From Agromyces mariniharenae (GTDB lineage Bacteria; Actinomycetota; Actinomycetes; Actinomycetales; Microbacteriaceae), in the NCBI RefSeq assembly GCF_008122505.1, contig NZ_VSSB01000001.1, forward strand, positions 1 to 64,000: DNA of 64,000 nt, given 5' to 3'. Below are positions 22,069 to 31,119 of this stretch, piece after piece. Made by a program: the position numbers and the translations under genes. Every line of letters begins with the position of its first letter. Positions within the stretch are counted from its first letter, which is position 1. The notes beneath the pieces were generated by a model. The model worked only from the letters and a program-made list of their open reading frames with translations. It did no database searches and was not told where the DNA came from.

Positions 22069-22075
22069 ACAGAGG

Positions 22076-22432
22076 ATGTCTGTGAGCAACAGTTCAGACG
22101 AGTCCACCGTCGCCGACGCCACCCGCGACATCGCCGAGGTCCCCGCCGTGGAGGTCATCACGACCGCGGCCGTGCACCTCATGAGCGCCGCCGCCGTGAA
22201 GGTGGGCCTCGCCGACGACCCCGCGTCGCAGGTCGACCTCGACGAGGCGCGCAAGCTCATCAACGCCCTCGCGGGGCTCATCACGGCCGGCGCGCCCGAG
22301 ATCAGCGACATGCACGCGCGGTCGCTGCGCGACGGGTTGCGCTCGCTCCAACTCGCGTTCCGCGAGGCCTCGCCCATCCCAGACGCGATCGGCCAGGGCC
22401 CCGGCGAGAAGTGGACGGGTCCGGTCAGCTAG
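22076..22432 (+). CDS. DUF1844 family protein
   Basis: A 118-residue acidic soluble protein. The core AVEVITTAAVHLMSAAAVKVGLADDP and DLDEARKLINALAGLI match DUF1844, common in actinobacteria near infC. Function is unknown. The ATG follows AACAGAGG. Its TAG overlaps the stop of the convergent Nei-type gene by 3 nt. Confidence 0.85.
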   Translation: MSVSNSSDESTVADATRDIAEVPAVEVITTAAVHLMSAAAVKVGLADDPASQVDLDEARKLINALAGLITAGAPEISDMHARSLRDGLRSLQLAFREASPIPDAIGQGPGEKWTGPVS

Positions 22433-23205
22433 GTCTGGCAGCTCGGGCACCAGTAGGAATCGCGGAGCTCGACGTCGTTGCGGCCGAGGCGGCCGTGCTC
22501 GATGGCCGTGCCGCACCGGCGGCAGGGCTCGCCGGCCCGACCGTAGACCCAGAGCCGCTCGCCGCGACGGTCGTTGCCGGTGGTCGTGCGCGCGATGCGG
22601 TCGCGGTTCGCGACGATCATGCGCCGCGCGACGTCGACGAGCGGCGGCACGTCGACCGTGGCGGTCGCACGATCGGGGCGGATGCCGCGCACGAAGCACG
22701 CCTCGTTGACGTACACGTTGCCGAGGCCCGCGAGGTTGCGCTGCTCGCCGAGCGCGACCGCGATCGGCACGTCGGCCTTCGACGCGATGCGCGCGGTCGC
22801 CTCGGCCGCGTCCCAGTCGGGTCCGAGCACGTCGGGCCCGAGGTACGCCATCCGGTCGGCCTCCTCGCTCGCCGGGAACACCTCGAGCACCCCGAGGTCG
22901 AACCCGACCGCGACCGCTCCGGGCACCGCGACGACCGCGCGCGCCTGGAAGCCCGGACGCGTCCAGCGCTGGCCGGGGCGGTAGACGCGCCACTCCCCCT
23001 CCATCTTCAGGTGCGAGTGCACGACCTGGTCGCCGATGCGCATGAGGAGGTGCTTGCCACGGCTGGCCACCGAGTGCACGGGCTGCCCCGCCAGGTCGAC
23101 CGTCGCGTAGGCGGGCACGCGGAAGTCCGTGCGCTCGACCGTGCGTCCGGTGAGCGCCTGGTCGAGCCGACGGGCGGCCTGGTAGACGGTGTCACCCTCG
23201 GGCAT
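22429..23205 (-). CDS. Fpg/Nei-family DNA glycosylase (Nei2-like)
   Basis: Excises oxidised bases and cuts abasic sites. The 258-residue protein starts MPEGDTVYQAARR, giving the catalytic Pro2 and Glu3 after Met removal, with Lys in GKHLLMRIG, the H2TH segment NLAGLGNVYVNE and a C-terminal zinc finger (CRRCG ... CPSC). The 'EGDTV' start points to the actinobacterial Nei2 group rather than MutM. Its start codon lies inside the 3' end of the helicase gene (14-nt overlap), so they are one transcript. Confidence 0.92.
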   Translation of the reverse strand: MPEGDTVYQAARRLDQALTGRTVERTDFRVPAYATVDLAGQPVHSVASRGKHLLMRIGDQVVHSHLKMEGEWRVYRPGQRWTRPGFQARAVVAVPGAVAVGFDLGVLEVFPASEEADRMAYLGPDVLGPDWDAAEATARIASKADVPIAVALGEQRNLAGLGNVYVNEACFVRGIRPDRATATVDVPPLVDVARRMIVANRDRIARTTTGNDRRGERLWVYGRAGEPCRRCGTAIEHGRLGRNDVELRDSYWCPSCQT

Positions 23206-26200
23206 CGAACCGCAGCCCCCTCGGCGTCTCGCGGAAGCCCGCCGCGCGCAGCGCCGGGTCGAGCACCGAGCCGTAGACGTTGGCGCCGTTCACCGTCTCG
23301 ACCCGCAGCCGCTCGGCGCGCGCACGCCGGAGCGCGTCGGCCAGCGCGGTCGCGGAGGCGCCGAGCAGCTCGGGGTCGTCGGTGAACGCGAGCGCCGTGC
23401 GGCCGCCGCGCTCGAGGTAGAGCGTCGCCGCCCCGTCGACCATCGTGACGAACGCGCCCGCCTTGCGCGCGGGGCGGTGGGTGCCGTCGCCGGGCGGCTC
23501 GGGCCACTCGAGTGCCGCGCCGAACGGGTTGGCCGGATCGGTGGCCGCGAGCGCGATCGCGCCGCTCGCCGGCTGGGCGCGGAGCCGGTCGACGGCAGCG
23601 GTCGTCGCGAACTGCGCGCCGCCGAGCCCGTCGACGAAGTACCCGCGACGCACGCGCCCCGAGTCCTCGAACGCGGAGAGCGAGCGGTAGGCGAGCGCGA
23701 AGCCGCCCACGATGCCCTCGGCCACGACCGAGCCGCGGGTGACGACGCCGTAGCGCTCGAGCAGCGTCTCGCCCAGCGCCTGCGCGCGCGGGGTGGCGGC
23801 CGAGGTCGCGAGCGGGACGACCGACCATCGTCCGGCGGCGTGCGCGGGGTTCGCCGCCGCGCGGGCCGCGCGATCGGACGTGACGGATGCCGCGAGCGCG
23901 CGCCGGGTGAGGGAGCGGCCGCGCATCCTCGCGCGCGGTGCCGGCGCGCGGGTCTTGTGCGCGCCGCCGCCGGCGAGCAGCCCGCGGACGGGCGCGAACG
24001 TGTCGTTCGTCACGAGTCCGGCCCAGACGAGCCGCCAGAGCGCCTCGATGACCGCGCGGTCGTCGTCGGCGCCGACGGCTTCGACGAGCTGGCGGAAGAA
24101 GTAGCCGCCACCACCGCCGAGCACGGCGAGGAGCTCGGCCTCGAGCGGATCGAGCGGACCCGCCTCGGGCGGCGGCAGCGTGAGCGCCGCGGTCTCGGCG
24201 AGGTGCAGGCTGATCCAGCCGTCGTCGCCGGCAAGCGTGCCGGCCCCCGCCCAGAGCACCTCGCCCGACGCCGTGAGCTCGTCGAGCATGCCGGGGCGGT
24301 AGTCGTCGACGCGCGCGGGCAGCACGAACGCCTCCCACGCCGACGCCGGGATGCGGACGCCCTCGAGCTGCTCCACGACGGCGGCGACCCCGTCGACGCC
24401 GTGCAGGCGACCGCCGACGTGCTGCCAGTCGGGCAGGAAGCGGGCGAGCTGGCGGGGCTCGACGGGCTCGACCTCCTCGCGCAGCGCGGCGAGCGAGCGA
24501 CGCCGGATGCGGCGGAGCACGCCGGCATCGCACCACTCGAGCCCGGCGCCGCCCGGCAGGAACTCGCCCTCGACGACGCGGCGCTCGGCGGCGAGCCGCC
24601 CGAGCGCGGCACGGGCGACGGCCTGGCCGATGCCGAAGCGCTCGGCGACCTGCGGCGTGGTGAACGGGCCGTGCGTGCGTGCGAAGCGACTCACGAGGTC
24701 GCCGAGCGGATCGCGCACCGACTCGCCGAACGCCTCGGGCAGCCCGGGCGGGATCGGCACGCCGAGCGCGTCGCGGAGGCGCGACACGTCTTCGACGGCG
24801 ACGACCCAGTCGCGGCCCGCGAAGCGCACGCGTGCCGCGCGACGAGCGGCGACGAGCGCGTCGATCGCCGCAGCGGAATCGGTCTCGTCGTCGACGCGCT
24901 CGGCGATCTCGTCGGCGGCGAGCGGCCCGAGCCCCTGGAGCAGGTCGACGACCCCCTCGTCACCGCGGGCCCGGCGCTCGGGGTCGAGGCGCTGCAGCAT
25001 CCGCTCGGTCTCGACCACCACCTCGGGGTCGAGGAGCTCACGGAGCTCGACGGTGCCGAGCAGCTCGGCGAGGAGCGCCGGGTCGAGGGAGAGCGCCGCG
25101 GCGCGCCGCTCGGCGAGGGGGGCGTCGCCCTCGTACATGAACGCGCCCACGTAGCCGAACAGGAGGCTCGCGGCGAAGGGGCTCGGCGACTCGGTGCTCA
25201 CCTCGACGAATCGCAGCTGCCGGCGCTCGATGCGCTCGGCGATGCGCGTGAGGGCGGGCAGGTCGTAGACGTCTTGCAGGCACTCGCGCACGGCCTCGAG
25301 GAGGATCGGGAAGTCGGGGTAGTCGCGCGCGACCTCGAGCAGCTGCGAGGCGCGCTGGCGCTGCTGCCAGAGCGGCGAGCGGCGGCCGGGGTTGGTCTTC
25401 GGCAGGATGAGCGCCCGCGCGGCGCACTCGCGGAACCGCGAGGCGAACAGCGCCGAGCCGCCGACGTGCTGCGTCACGATCTGGGCCAGCTCGGCCGGTT
25501 CGAACGTGAAGAGCTCGGCGCCCGGCGGGTCGTCGCCCGTGTCGGGCATGCGGAGCACGATGCCGTCGTCGCTCGCGACGGCGTTCGCGTCGACGCCGAG
25601 CTCCTCCTGGACGCGTGCGCCGATCGCGAGCGCCCACGGGGCGTGCACGCGCATGCCGTAGGGCGAGTGCAGCACGATGCGCCAGTCGCCGAGCTCGTCG
25701 CGGAAGCGCTCGACCACGAGGTTGGCGCCGTCGGGCACGACCGTGGTCGCCGCGCGCTGGTCGTCGATGAACGCGACGAGGTTCTTGGCGGCGCGTTCGT
25801 CGAGCCCGGCCGCACGGCTGCGCACGAGCGCGTCGGACGTGGGCGCGCCCGCGAGCTCGGTGATGAACCCGCCGATCGCCTCGCCGAGCTCGGCCGGGCG
25901 CCCGATGCCGTCGCCCTTCCAGAACGGCAGGCGGCCCGGCTCGCCGGCGGCGGGTGCCACGAGCACCCGGTCGTGCGTGATCTCCTGGATGCGCCAGCTC
26001 GTTGCGCCGAGGGCGAAGACGTCGCCGACGCGGGATTCGTAGACCATCTCCTCGTCGAGCTCGCCGACCCGCCGGCCGGGGCCCGCCTCGCCGATCATGA
26101 ACACGCCGAACATGCCGCGGTCGGGGATGGTGCCGCCGCTCGTGACGGCGAGCCGCTGCGCGCCGCGCCGGCCCACGATGGTGCCGGCGTCGCGGTCCCA

Positions 26201-27742
26201 CACGATGCGCGGCCGCAGCTCGCCGAACCGGTCGGACGGGTAGCGCCCCGCGAGCAGGTCGAGCGTCGCGTCGAAGGCCGACCGCGGCAGGGCCCCGAAG
26301 GGTGCCGCGCGGCGGACGAGCTCGAACCAGTCCTCGACGTCCCACTCGTCGAGTGCGGCGGCGGCGATGGTCTGCTGCGCGAGCACGTCGAGCGGATTCG
26401 CCGGGATGCGGAGCTCCTCGATCGCGCCCGCGATCATCCGCTCGGCCGCGACGGCGGAGTGCAGCACGTCGGCGCGGTGCTTCGGGTAGATGAGCCCCTT
26501 CGACACCTCGCCGACCTGGTGGCCCGCGCGCCCGATGCGCTGCAGGCCGCTCGCGACCGACGGCGGCGACTCGACCTGCATGACGAGGTCGACCGCGCCC
26601 ATGTCGATGCCGAGCTCGAGGCTCGAGGTGGCGACGACGCAGCGCAGGCGCCCGCCCTTCAGGTCGGCCTCGACGAGGGCGCGCTCCTCCTTGCTCACCG
26701 AGCCGTGGTGGGAGCGGGCGATGATGGGCTCGGCGCCGCCCGTGAGCCCCGAGGCGCCGGGAAGCTCGGCCGGCGGTCGGCCGGTTCGGCCGGCAGCGGG
26801 CCAGCCGACGGATGCCGCGGCCTCGACGGCCTCGGCGGGCGCGTTCCGCTCCTCCCACAGCTCGTTGAGCCGCGCCGTGAGGCGCTCGGCGAGCCGCCGC
26901 GAGTTGGCGAACACGATGGTCGACCGGTGCGCGAGGACCTCGTCGAGGATCGCCTCCTCGACGTGCGGCCACACCGTGCCCGCGCCCGTCTCGCCGGCGA
27001 GGTCGGACAGGTCGTCGACGGGCACGCGCACCGAGAGGTCGAACTTCTTGCCCGACGGCGGTGCCACGATCGCGACGGGCCGGGTGCCGCACAGGAACCG
27101 CGCCACCTCCTCATGGGGGCGCACCGTCGCGGAGAGCCCGACCCGCTGCACGGGCCGGCCGACGAGTGCGTCGAGCCGCTCGAGCGAGAGCGCGAGGTGC
27201 GAGCCGCGCTTCGTGCCCGCCATGGCGTGGATCTCGTCGACGATGACCGTCTCGACGCCGCGCAGGGTCTCGCGCGCGGCGGACGTGAGCATGAGGAAGA
27301 GCGATTCGGGCGTGGTGATGAGGATGTCGGGCGGGTTCGTCACGAGCGTGCGGCGCTCGGCCGGCGGCGTGTCGCCCGAGCGCACGCCGACCGTGACCTC
27401 GGGCACCTCGACCTCGAGTGCGGCCGCCGTGCGGGCGATGCCGACGAGCGGCGCCCGCAGGTTGCGCTCGACGTCGACGCCGAGGGCCTTCAGCGGCGAG
27501 AGGTAGACCACGCGGGTGCCGTGCGACGCGACGGGCTGCTCGAGCCGTTCGTGGTGGAGCCGGTCGATCGCCCAGAGGAACGCGGCGAGCGTCTTGCCGG
27601 AGCCAGTGGGCGCGACCACGAGCGCGTGGTCGCCGCGCGCGATCGCCTGCCACGCCCCACGCTGCACCTCGGTGGGCGCGGCGAACGATTCGGTGAACCA
27701 CGCCCGCGTCGCGGGCGAGAACGCCTCGAGCGCCTCGGCCAT
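23192..27742 (-). CDS. lhr: Lhr-type ATP-dependent DNA helicase
   Basis: Large superfamily 2 3'-5' helicase linked to DNA repair in mycobacteria. The 1516-residue protein has Q-motif FAAPTEVQRGAWQAI, Walker A APTGSGKTLAAF, motif Ia LSPLKALGVDV, DEIHAM box, motif III SATVRPHE, motif V ATSSLELGIDMG and motif VI QRIGRAGHQ. It continues with winged-helix and long C-terminal domains as in mycobacterial Lhr (about 1500 residues). ATG 27742 is preferred to a TTG four codons upstream. The downstream overlapping glycosylase gene suggests a shared repair task. Confidence 0.95.
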   Translation of the reverse strand: MAEALEAFSPATRAWFTESFAAPTEVQRGAWQAIARGDHALVVAPTGSGKTLAAFLWAIDRLHHERLEQPVASHGTRVVYLSPLKALGVDVERNLRAPLVGIARTAAALEVEVPEVTVGVRSGDTPPAERRTLVTNPPDILITTPESLFLMLTSAARETLRGVETVIVDEIHAMAGTKRGSHLALSLERLDALVGRPVQRVGLSATVRPHEEVARFLCGTRPVAIVAPPSGKKFDLSVRVPVDDLSDLAGETGAGTVWPHVEEAILDEVLAHRSTIVFANSRRLAERLTARLNELWEERNAPAEAVEAAASVGWPAAGRTGRPPAELPGASGLTGGAEPIIARSHHGSVSKEERALVEADLKGGRLRCVVATSSLELGIDMGAVDLVMQVESPPSVASGLQRIGRAGHQVGEVSKGLIYPKHRADVLHSAVAAERMIAGAIEELRIPANPLDVLAQQTIAAAALDEWDVEDWFELVRRAAPFGALPRSAFDATLDLLAGRYPSDRFGELRPRIVWDRDAGTIVGRRGAQRLAVTSGGTIPDRGMFGVFMIGEAGPGRRVGELDEEMVYESRVGDVFALGATSWRIQEITHDRVLVAPAAGEPGRLPFWKGDGIGRPAELGEAIGGFITELAGAPTSDALVRSRAAGLDERAAKNLVAFIDDQRAATTVVPDGANLVVERFRDELGDWRIVLHSPYGMRVHAPWALAIGARVQEELGVDANAVASDDGIVLRMPDTGDDPPGAELFTFEPAELAQIVTQHVGGSALFASRFRECAARALILPKTNPGRRSPLWQQRQRASQLLEVARDYPDFPILLEAVRECLQDVYDLPALTRIAERIERRQLRFVEVSTESPSPFAASLLFGYVGAFMYEGDAPLAERRAAALSLDPALLAELLGTVELRELLDPEVVVETERMLQRLDPERRARGDEGVVDLLQGLGPLAADEIAERVDDETDSAAAIDALVAARRAARVRFAGRDWVVAVEDVSRLRDALGVPIPPGLPEAFGESVRDPLGDLVSRFARTHGPFTTPQVAERFGIGQAVARAALGRLAAERRVVEGEFLPGGAGLEWCDAGVLRRIRRRSLAALREEVEPVEPRQLARFLPDWQHVGGRLHGVDGVAAVVEQLEGVRIPASAWEAFVLPARVDDYRPGMLDELTASGEVLWAGAGTLAGDDGWISLHLAETAALTLPPPEAGPLDPLEAELLAVLGGGGGYFFRQLVEAVGADDDRAVIEALWRLVWAGLVTNDTFAPVRGLLAGGGAHKTRAPAPRARMRGRSLTRRALAASVTSDRAARAAANPAHAAGRWSVVPLATSAATPRAQALGETLLERYGVVTRGSVVAEGIVGGFALAYRSLSAFEDSGRVRRGYFVDGLGGAQFATTAAVDRLRAQPASGAIALAATDPANPFGAALEWPEPPGDGTHRPARKAGAFVTMVDGAATLYLERGGRTALAFTDDPELLGASATALADALRRARAERLRVETVNGANVYGSVLDPALRAAGFRETPRGLRFDARG

Positions 27743-27811
27743 CCCCCCATTCAACCGGATGCCGCCGACATCGCGGCCGGTGTGGGCAACACGGCGCGGG
27801 CGGCGCGCGGC

Positions 27812-29257
27812 CTACCCGCCCGCGCGCACCGCGGCGAGCGCCCGCTCGACGGCGTCGACCGTGCGGCGGACCTGCGCGGCATCCGTCTGCCAGTTGCTCA
27901 CCGAGAACCGCACGACCGCCCGGTCGTGCCATCGCGAGGTCATGGCGAGCACCTCGCCCTCGTCCCACAGGCGTTCGCTGAGCGCCTCGGTCGCGGCGTC
28001 GTCCTCGAGCGCGATGCAGACCTGGGTGAACACCACCTCATTGAGCACCTCGACCCCGGGCAGGCGGCCGACGCCCTCGGCGATGCCGCTCGCGGCATCC
28101 GACAGCTGCTCGACCAGCGCGGCGACACCCGTGCGACCCATCGTGCGGAGCACCGCCCAGGTCGGCACGCCGCGCGCCCGACGCGAGAGCTCGGGCGCCT
28201 TCTCGTGCGGGTCGGCGCCGACGTCGGTGGCCTGCAGGTAGCTCGCGTGCATGCTCATCGCGCGGTGCATGGCCTTCGGGTCGCGCACGATGGCGAGGCC
28301 GCAGTCGTACGGGACGCTGAGCGTCTTGTGGGCGTCGGACGACCAGGAGTCGGCATCGTCCATGCCCGCCACGAGGTGCTGGAGCTTCGGCGAGGCCGCG
28401 GCCCACAGGCCGAACGCGCCATCGACGTGCACCCAGGCCCCGGCGGCGTGCGCGACGCGGATCGCCGCCGTGAAGTCGTCGTAGGCGCCCGAGTGGATGT
28501 TGCCGGCCTGCAGCAGCACGATCGCCGGGCCGGTGCCCTCGGCGAGGGTGCGCTCGAGCTCGTCGACGCGGATACGACCCTGCTCGTCGCTCGGCACGAC
28601 GATCGGGCTGCCGAGGCCGAGGTAGCGCGCGGCGAGGTCGTTGGTGCCGTGCCGCTCCTCCCCCGCGATGAACCGCACCTTCGGGCCCCCGGCCAGGCCC
28701 TGCGTCTCGGCGTCCCAGCCGGCGCGGCGCAGCACCTCGTCGCGTCCGGCGGCCATGCAGGTGAACTGCGCCATCGTGGCGCCCGTCACGAAGCCCACCT
28801 CGCTGCCGGCGGGGAGCCCGAGCAGGTCGACGAGCCATTCGCCGGCGAGCTCCTCCACGGCGACGACCGCCGGCGTGACCACGCGCAGGCCGGTGTTCTG
28901 GTCCCACGCCGAGACGATCCAGTCCGCGGCGAGCGCGACGGGCTGCGTGCCGCCGATGACCCAGCCGTAGAAGCGCGGCGAGCCCATCGCCATGAGGCCG
29001 GGCTCGGATGCCTCGGCGAGCAGGTCGAGCACCTCGGTCGCCGGCTCGCCCGACTCGGGAAGGTCGCGTCCGAGGCGTTCCTTCACCTCGTCGGTGCCGA
29101 GCCGCGGCGGGATCGGCCGTTCCCGGATGCCCGAGACCCAGGCCCGGGCGTGGCGTTCGGCGACGTCGAGCACATCGTCGTAGGGCGACGGCGCTGCGAG
29201 CGAGGGCGCTGCGAGCGAGGGCTCTGCGATGCGACCGGAGTCGCCGGGCTCGACCAT
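27812..29257 (-). CDS. PLP-dependent amino-acid decarboxylase (group II)
   Basis: A 481-residue aromatic-amino-acid-decarboxylase-like enzyme. Visible are GGTQPVALAADW, GFVTGATMAQF, WVHVDGAFGLWAA (PLP aspartate) and the PLP lysine in SSDAHKTLSVPYD. Substrate cannot be assigned; the missing usual N-terminal segment and short length favour a bacterial AADC-like protein. The N-terminus holds a duplicated pentapeptide (PSLAA twice) from a 15-bp tandem repeat near 29183-29215. A GC-rich hairpin-like stretch at 29275-29292 lies between it and the next gene upstream. Confidence 0.85.
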   Translation of the reverse strand: MVEPGDSGRIAEPSLAAPSLAAPSPYDDVLDVAERHARAWVSGIRERPIPPRLGTDEVKERLGRDLPESGEPATEVLDLLAEASEPGLMAMGSPRFYGWVIGGTQPVALAADWIVSAWDQNTGLRVVTPAVVAVEELAGEWLVDLLGLPAGSEVGFVTGATMAQFTCMAAGRDEVLRRAGWDAETQGLAGGPKVRFIAGEERHGTNDLAARYLGLGSPIVVPSDEQGRIRVDELERTLAEGTGPAIVLLQAGNIHSGAYDDFTAAIRVAHAAGAWVHVDGAFGLWAAASPKLQHLVAGMDDADSWSSDAHKTLSVPYDCGLAIVRDPKAMHRAMSMHASYLQATDVGADPHEKAPELSRRARGVPTWAVLRTMGRTGVAALVEQLSDAASGIAEGVGRLPGVEVLNEVVFTQVCIALEDDAATEALSERLWDEGEVLAMTSRWHDRAVVRFSVSNWQTDAAQVRRTVDAVERALAAVRAGG

Positions 29258-29348
29258 GAGTCACCTGTCCTCCGCGCGCCTGGCGCGCGCCTTTCGATTC
29301 TGCTCCGAGGCCCGAGGGCGGTCAACGACCCGGACGGGGGGGCGCCGA

Positions 29349-30875
29349 TCAGCAGGTCACGTCGCCGGGCGGCACCACGCCGTCGACGAGGTACGCCTCC
29401 ACCGTGGCATCCACGCAGGCGTTGCCCTTGTTGTAGGCCGTGTGCCCGTCGCCGTTGCGGGTCACGAGGATGCCGCTCTCGAGCTGCGACGCGACGGCCA
29501 CCGCCCAGGCGTAGGGCGTCGACGGGTCGTTCGTGGTGCCGAGCACGAGGATTGGCGCGGCACCGGGCGCGGTGATCGCGGCCCTCGGCTGCTCGGCGTG
29601 ATACGGCCACGAGAGGCACGACAGGTCGCCGAACGTCAGGTAGACCCCGAGGTACGGGGCGAGCGTGTCGAGCTCGCGCGCCAGCGCCTTCATCTGCTCG
29701 ACGTTGTTCTGGTACTCGAAGTCGAGGCAGTTGACGGCGCGCAGCGCCTCCATCTGGTTGGTCGCGTACTGCCCGTCGGGCGTGCGGCCGTAGTAGCCGT
29801 CGGCGACGGTGAGGGCGGTGTCGGCCTGCATCGCGAGCACCGTGGTGAACACCGAGTCGAGCACGGGCCACGTGGTCGCGTTGTAGAGCGGCGCGGCGAT
29901 CGCGATGAGCAGGGTCTCGGCCGTCAGCACGCGGCCGTCGGTCGACGGGATCGGGTTCTTCCTGACCGCGTCGAGGATGCCCCGGACCGCCGCCATGCCG
30001 TCGTCGACCGTTCCCTGGAACGGGCACGTGGCCGCAGGGATGCACGTCGCGAGGTACGAGCGGAGCGACGTCTCGAAGCCCTGGGCCTGGGCGAGGGTGA
30101 TCGCGGCGTGCCCGAGGCTCGGGTCGATCGCGCCGTCGAGCACCATCCGTCCGACGCGGTCGGGGAAGGTGCCCGCGTACACGGTGCCGAGGTAGGCCCC
30201 GTACGAGTACCCGAGGTAGTCCAGCTGCTCCTCCCCGAGCGCCGCGCGCAGCATGTCGAGGTCGCGCGCCGTGCTCAGCGTGTCGACGTTCGCCAGCAGC
30301 GGGCCGGACTTCGCCAGGCAGGCCTGGCCGAACTTGTGGGTGAGGTCGTTCTGGGTGGTGATCCACTCCTCGGAGCCTCGGGAGCCGCGCGGATTGCCGT
30401 AGAGCAGCTTGTCGAGGTCGTCGGGCTCGAAGCACGACACGGCGGTCGAGCGGCCGACTCCGCGCGGATCGAAGCCGACGATGTCGTAGCGGTCCTGCAG
30501 CCCCTCGGTCGCGGTCACGTCGATCGCCCGGGCCACGGCGTCGAATCCGGATGCCCCGGGGCCCCCGGGATTCACGAGCAGCGTGCCGGCCTTCTCGGTG
30601 CGCGCCGGCTGCCGGATGAGCGCGAGCTCGATCTCGCCCGCCGAGGGGTCGTCCCAGTCGAGCGGCGCCATGGCCGTGGCGCACTGGAACTCCTCGCACT
30701 CGTCCCAGGCGATGACCTGCCCGTAGAACGGCTCGAGCGCTGCATCGACGTCCTCGCCGGTCGGCGTCGACTCGTCGACGACCGGGAAGAACAGCGAGAG
30801 ACCGCACCCGCTCAGGGCCACCGCGATCGCCGACGCCGCGGCGAGCGCGACGGCTCCCTTGCACACCCCCACCAT
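29349..30875 (-). CDS. alpha/beta hydrolase, TAP family lipoprotein
   Basis: Probable secreted tripeptidyl-aminopeptidase-type hydrolase anchored as a lipoprotein. The 508-residue protein has a signal with lipobox ALSGC (Cys near 24), the PGGPGASG oxyanion loop, the nucleophile in LGYSYGAYLG and a C-terminal TAP-like domain with GTTNDPSTPY (Asp) and NGDGHTAY (His). GATACT lies 7 nt before the ATG, a leaderless layout. It is divergent from the Hsp70 gene, with a 244-bp regulatory gap between them. Confidence 0.9.
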   Translation of the reverse strand: MVGVCKGAVALAAASAIAVALSGCGLSLFFPVVDESTPTGEDVDAALEPFYGQVIAWDECEEFQCATAMAPLDWDDPSAGEIELALIRQPARTEKAGTLLVNPGGPGASGFDAVARAIDVTATEGLQDRYDIVGFDPRGVGRSTAVSCFEPDDLDKLLYGNPRGSRGSEEWITTQNDLTHKFGQACLAKSGPLLANVDTLSTARDLDMLRAALGEEQLDYLGYSYGAYLGTVYAGTFPDRVGRMVLDGAIDPSLGHAAITLAQAQGFETSLRSYLATCIPAATCPFQGTVDDGMAAVRGILDAVRKNPIPSTDGRVLTAETLLIAIAAPLYNATTWPVLDSVFTTVLAMQADTALTVADGYYGRTPDGQYATNQMEALRAVNCLDFEYQNNVEQMKALARELDTLAPYLGVYLTFGDLSCLSWPYHAEQPRAAITAPGAAPILVLGTTNDPSTPYAWAVAVASQLESGILVTRNGDGHTAYNKGNACVDATVEAYLVDGVVPPGDVTC

Positions 30876-30968
30876 GGCCCCCAGTATCGCCGGGCGCGTC
30901 GGCTCATGCGTGACCCTCGTTCGGGGGGTGTTCGACGCGCCCCCCGTTCCGCCCCGGAATGGCGGCGA

Positions 30969-31000
30969 TGTACCCCGACGATTCCGCTCCTGTACCCCGA
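30969..31000 (+). promoter_or_regulatory. direct repeats upstream of the Hsp70 gene
   Basis: The decamer TGTACCCCGA occurs at 30969-30978 and 30991-31000, a 22-bp period (about two helical turns), ending 19 bp before the -35 box. Tandem direct repeats upstream of -35 are the usual operator form of MalT/LAL-type activators, and such a regulator is encoded in this operon. A C-rich/G-rich inverted segment (30996-31008) overlaps the second copy. Confidence 0.55.
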
Positions 31001-31019
31001 AACGGGGGTGTCAACCCTG

Positions 31020-31048
31020 TTGCCGCCCCTCTGGCCCCGCGGGATACT
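31020..31048 (+). promoter_or_regulatory. promoter of the Hsp70-LuxR operon
   Basis: TTGCCG (31020-31025) and GATACT (31043-31048) are 17 nt apart, with a predicted start near 31055 and a 65-nt leader before GTG 31120. Confidence 0.55.
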
Positions 31049-31119
31049 CGTCACGTTGCGGCGCCCGCCTTGCGGCGACGACCCGGTCCGGGGCGCCACA
31101 CCTGAGGGGGCTCAGTCGG

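Noticed and set aside
23189..29575. A very long open frame (over 2100 codons) on the plus strand opposite lhr and its neighbours
   Set aside because: It is an antisense shadow of high-GC genes: Arg/Glu/Ala-rich low-complexity translation with no domain, while the minus strand has clear helicase and decarboxylase motifs.
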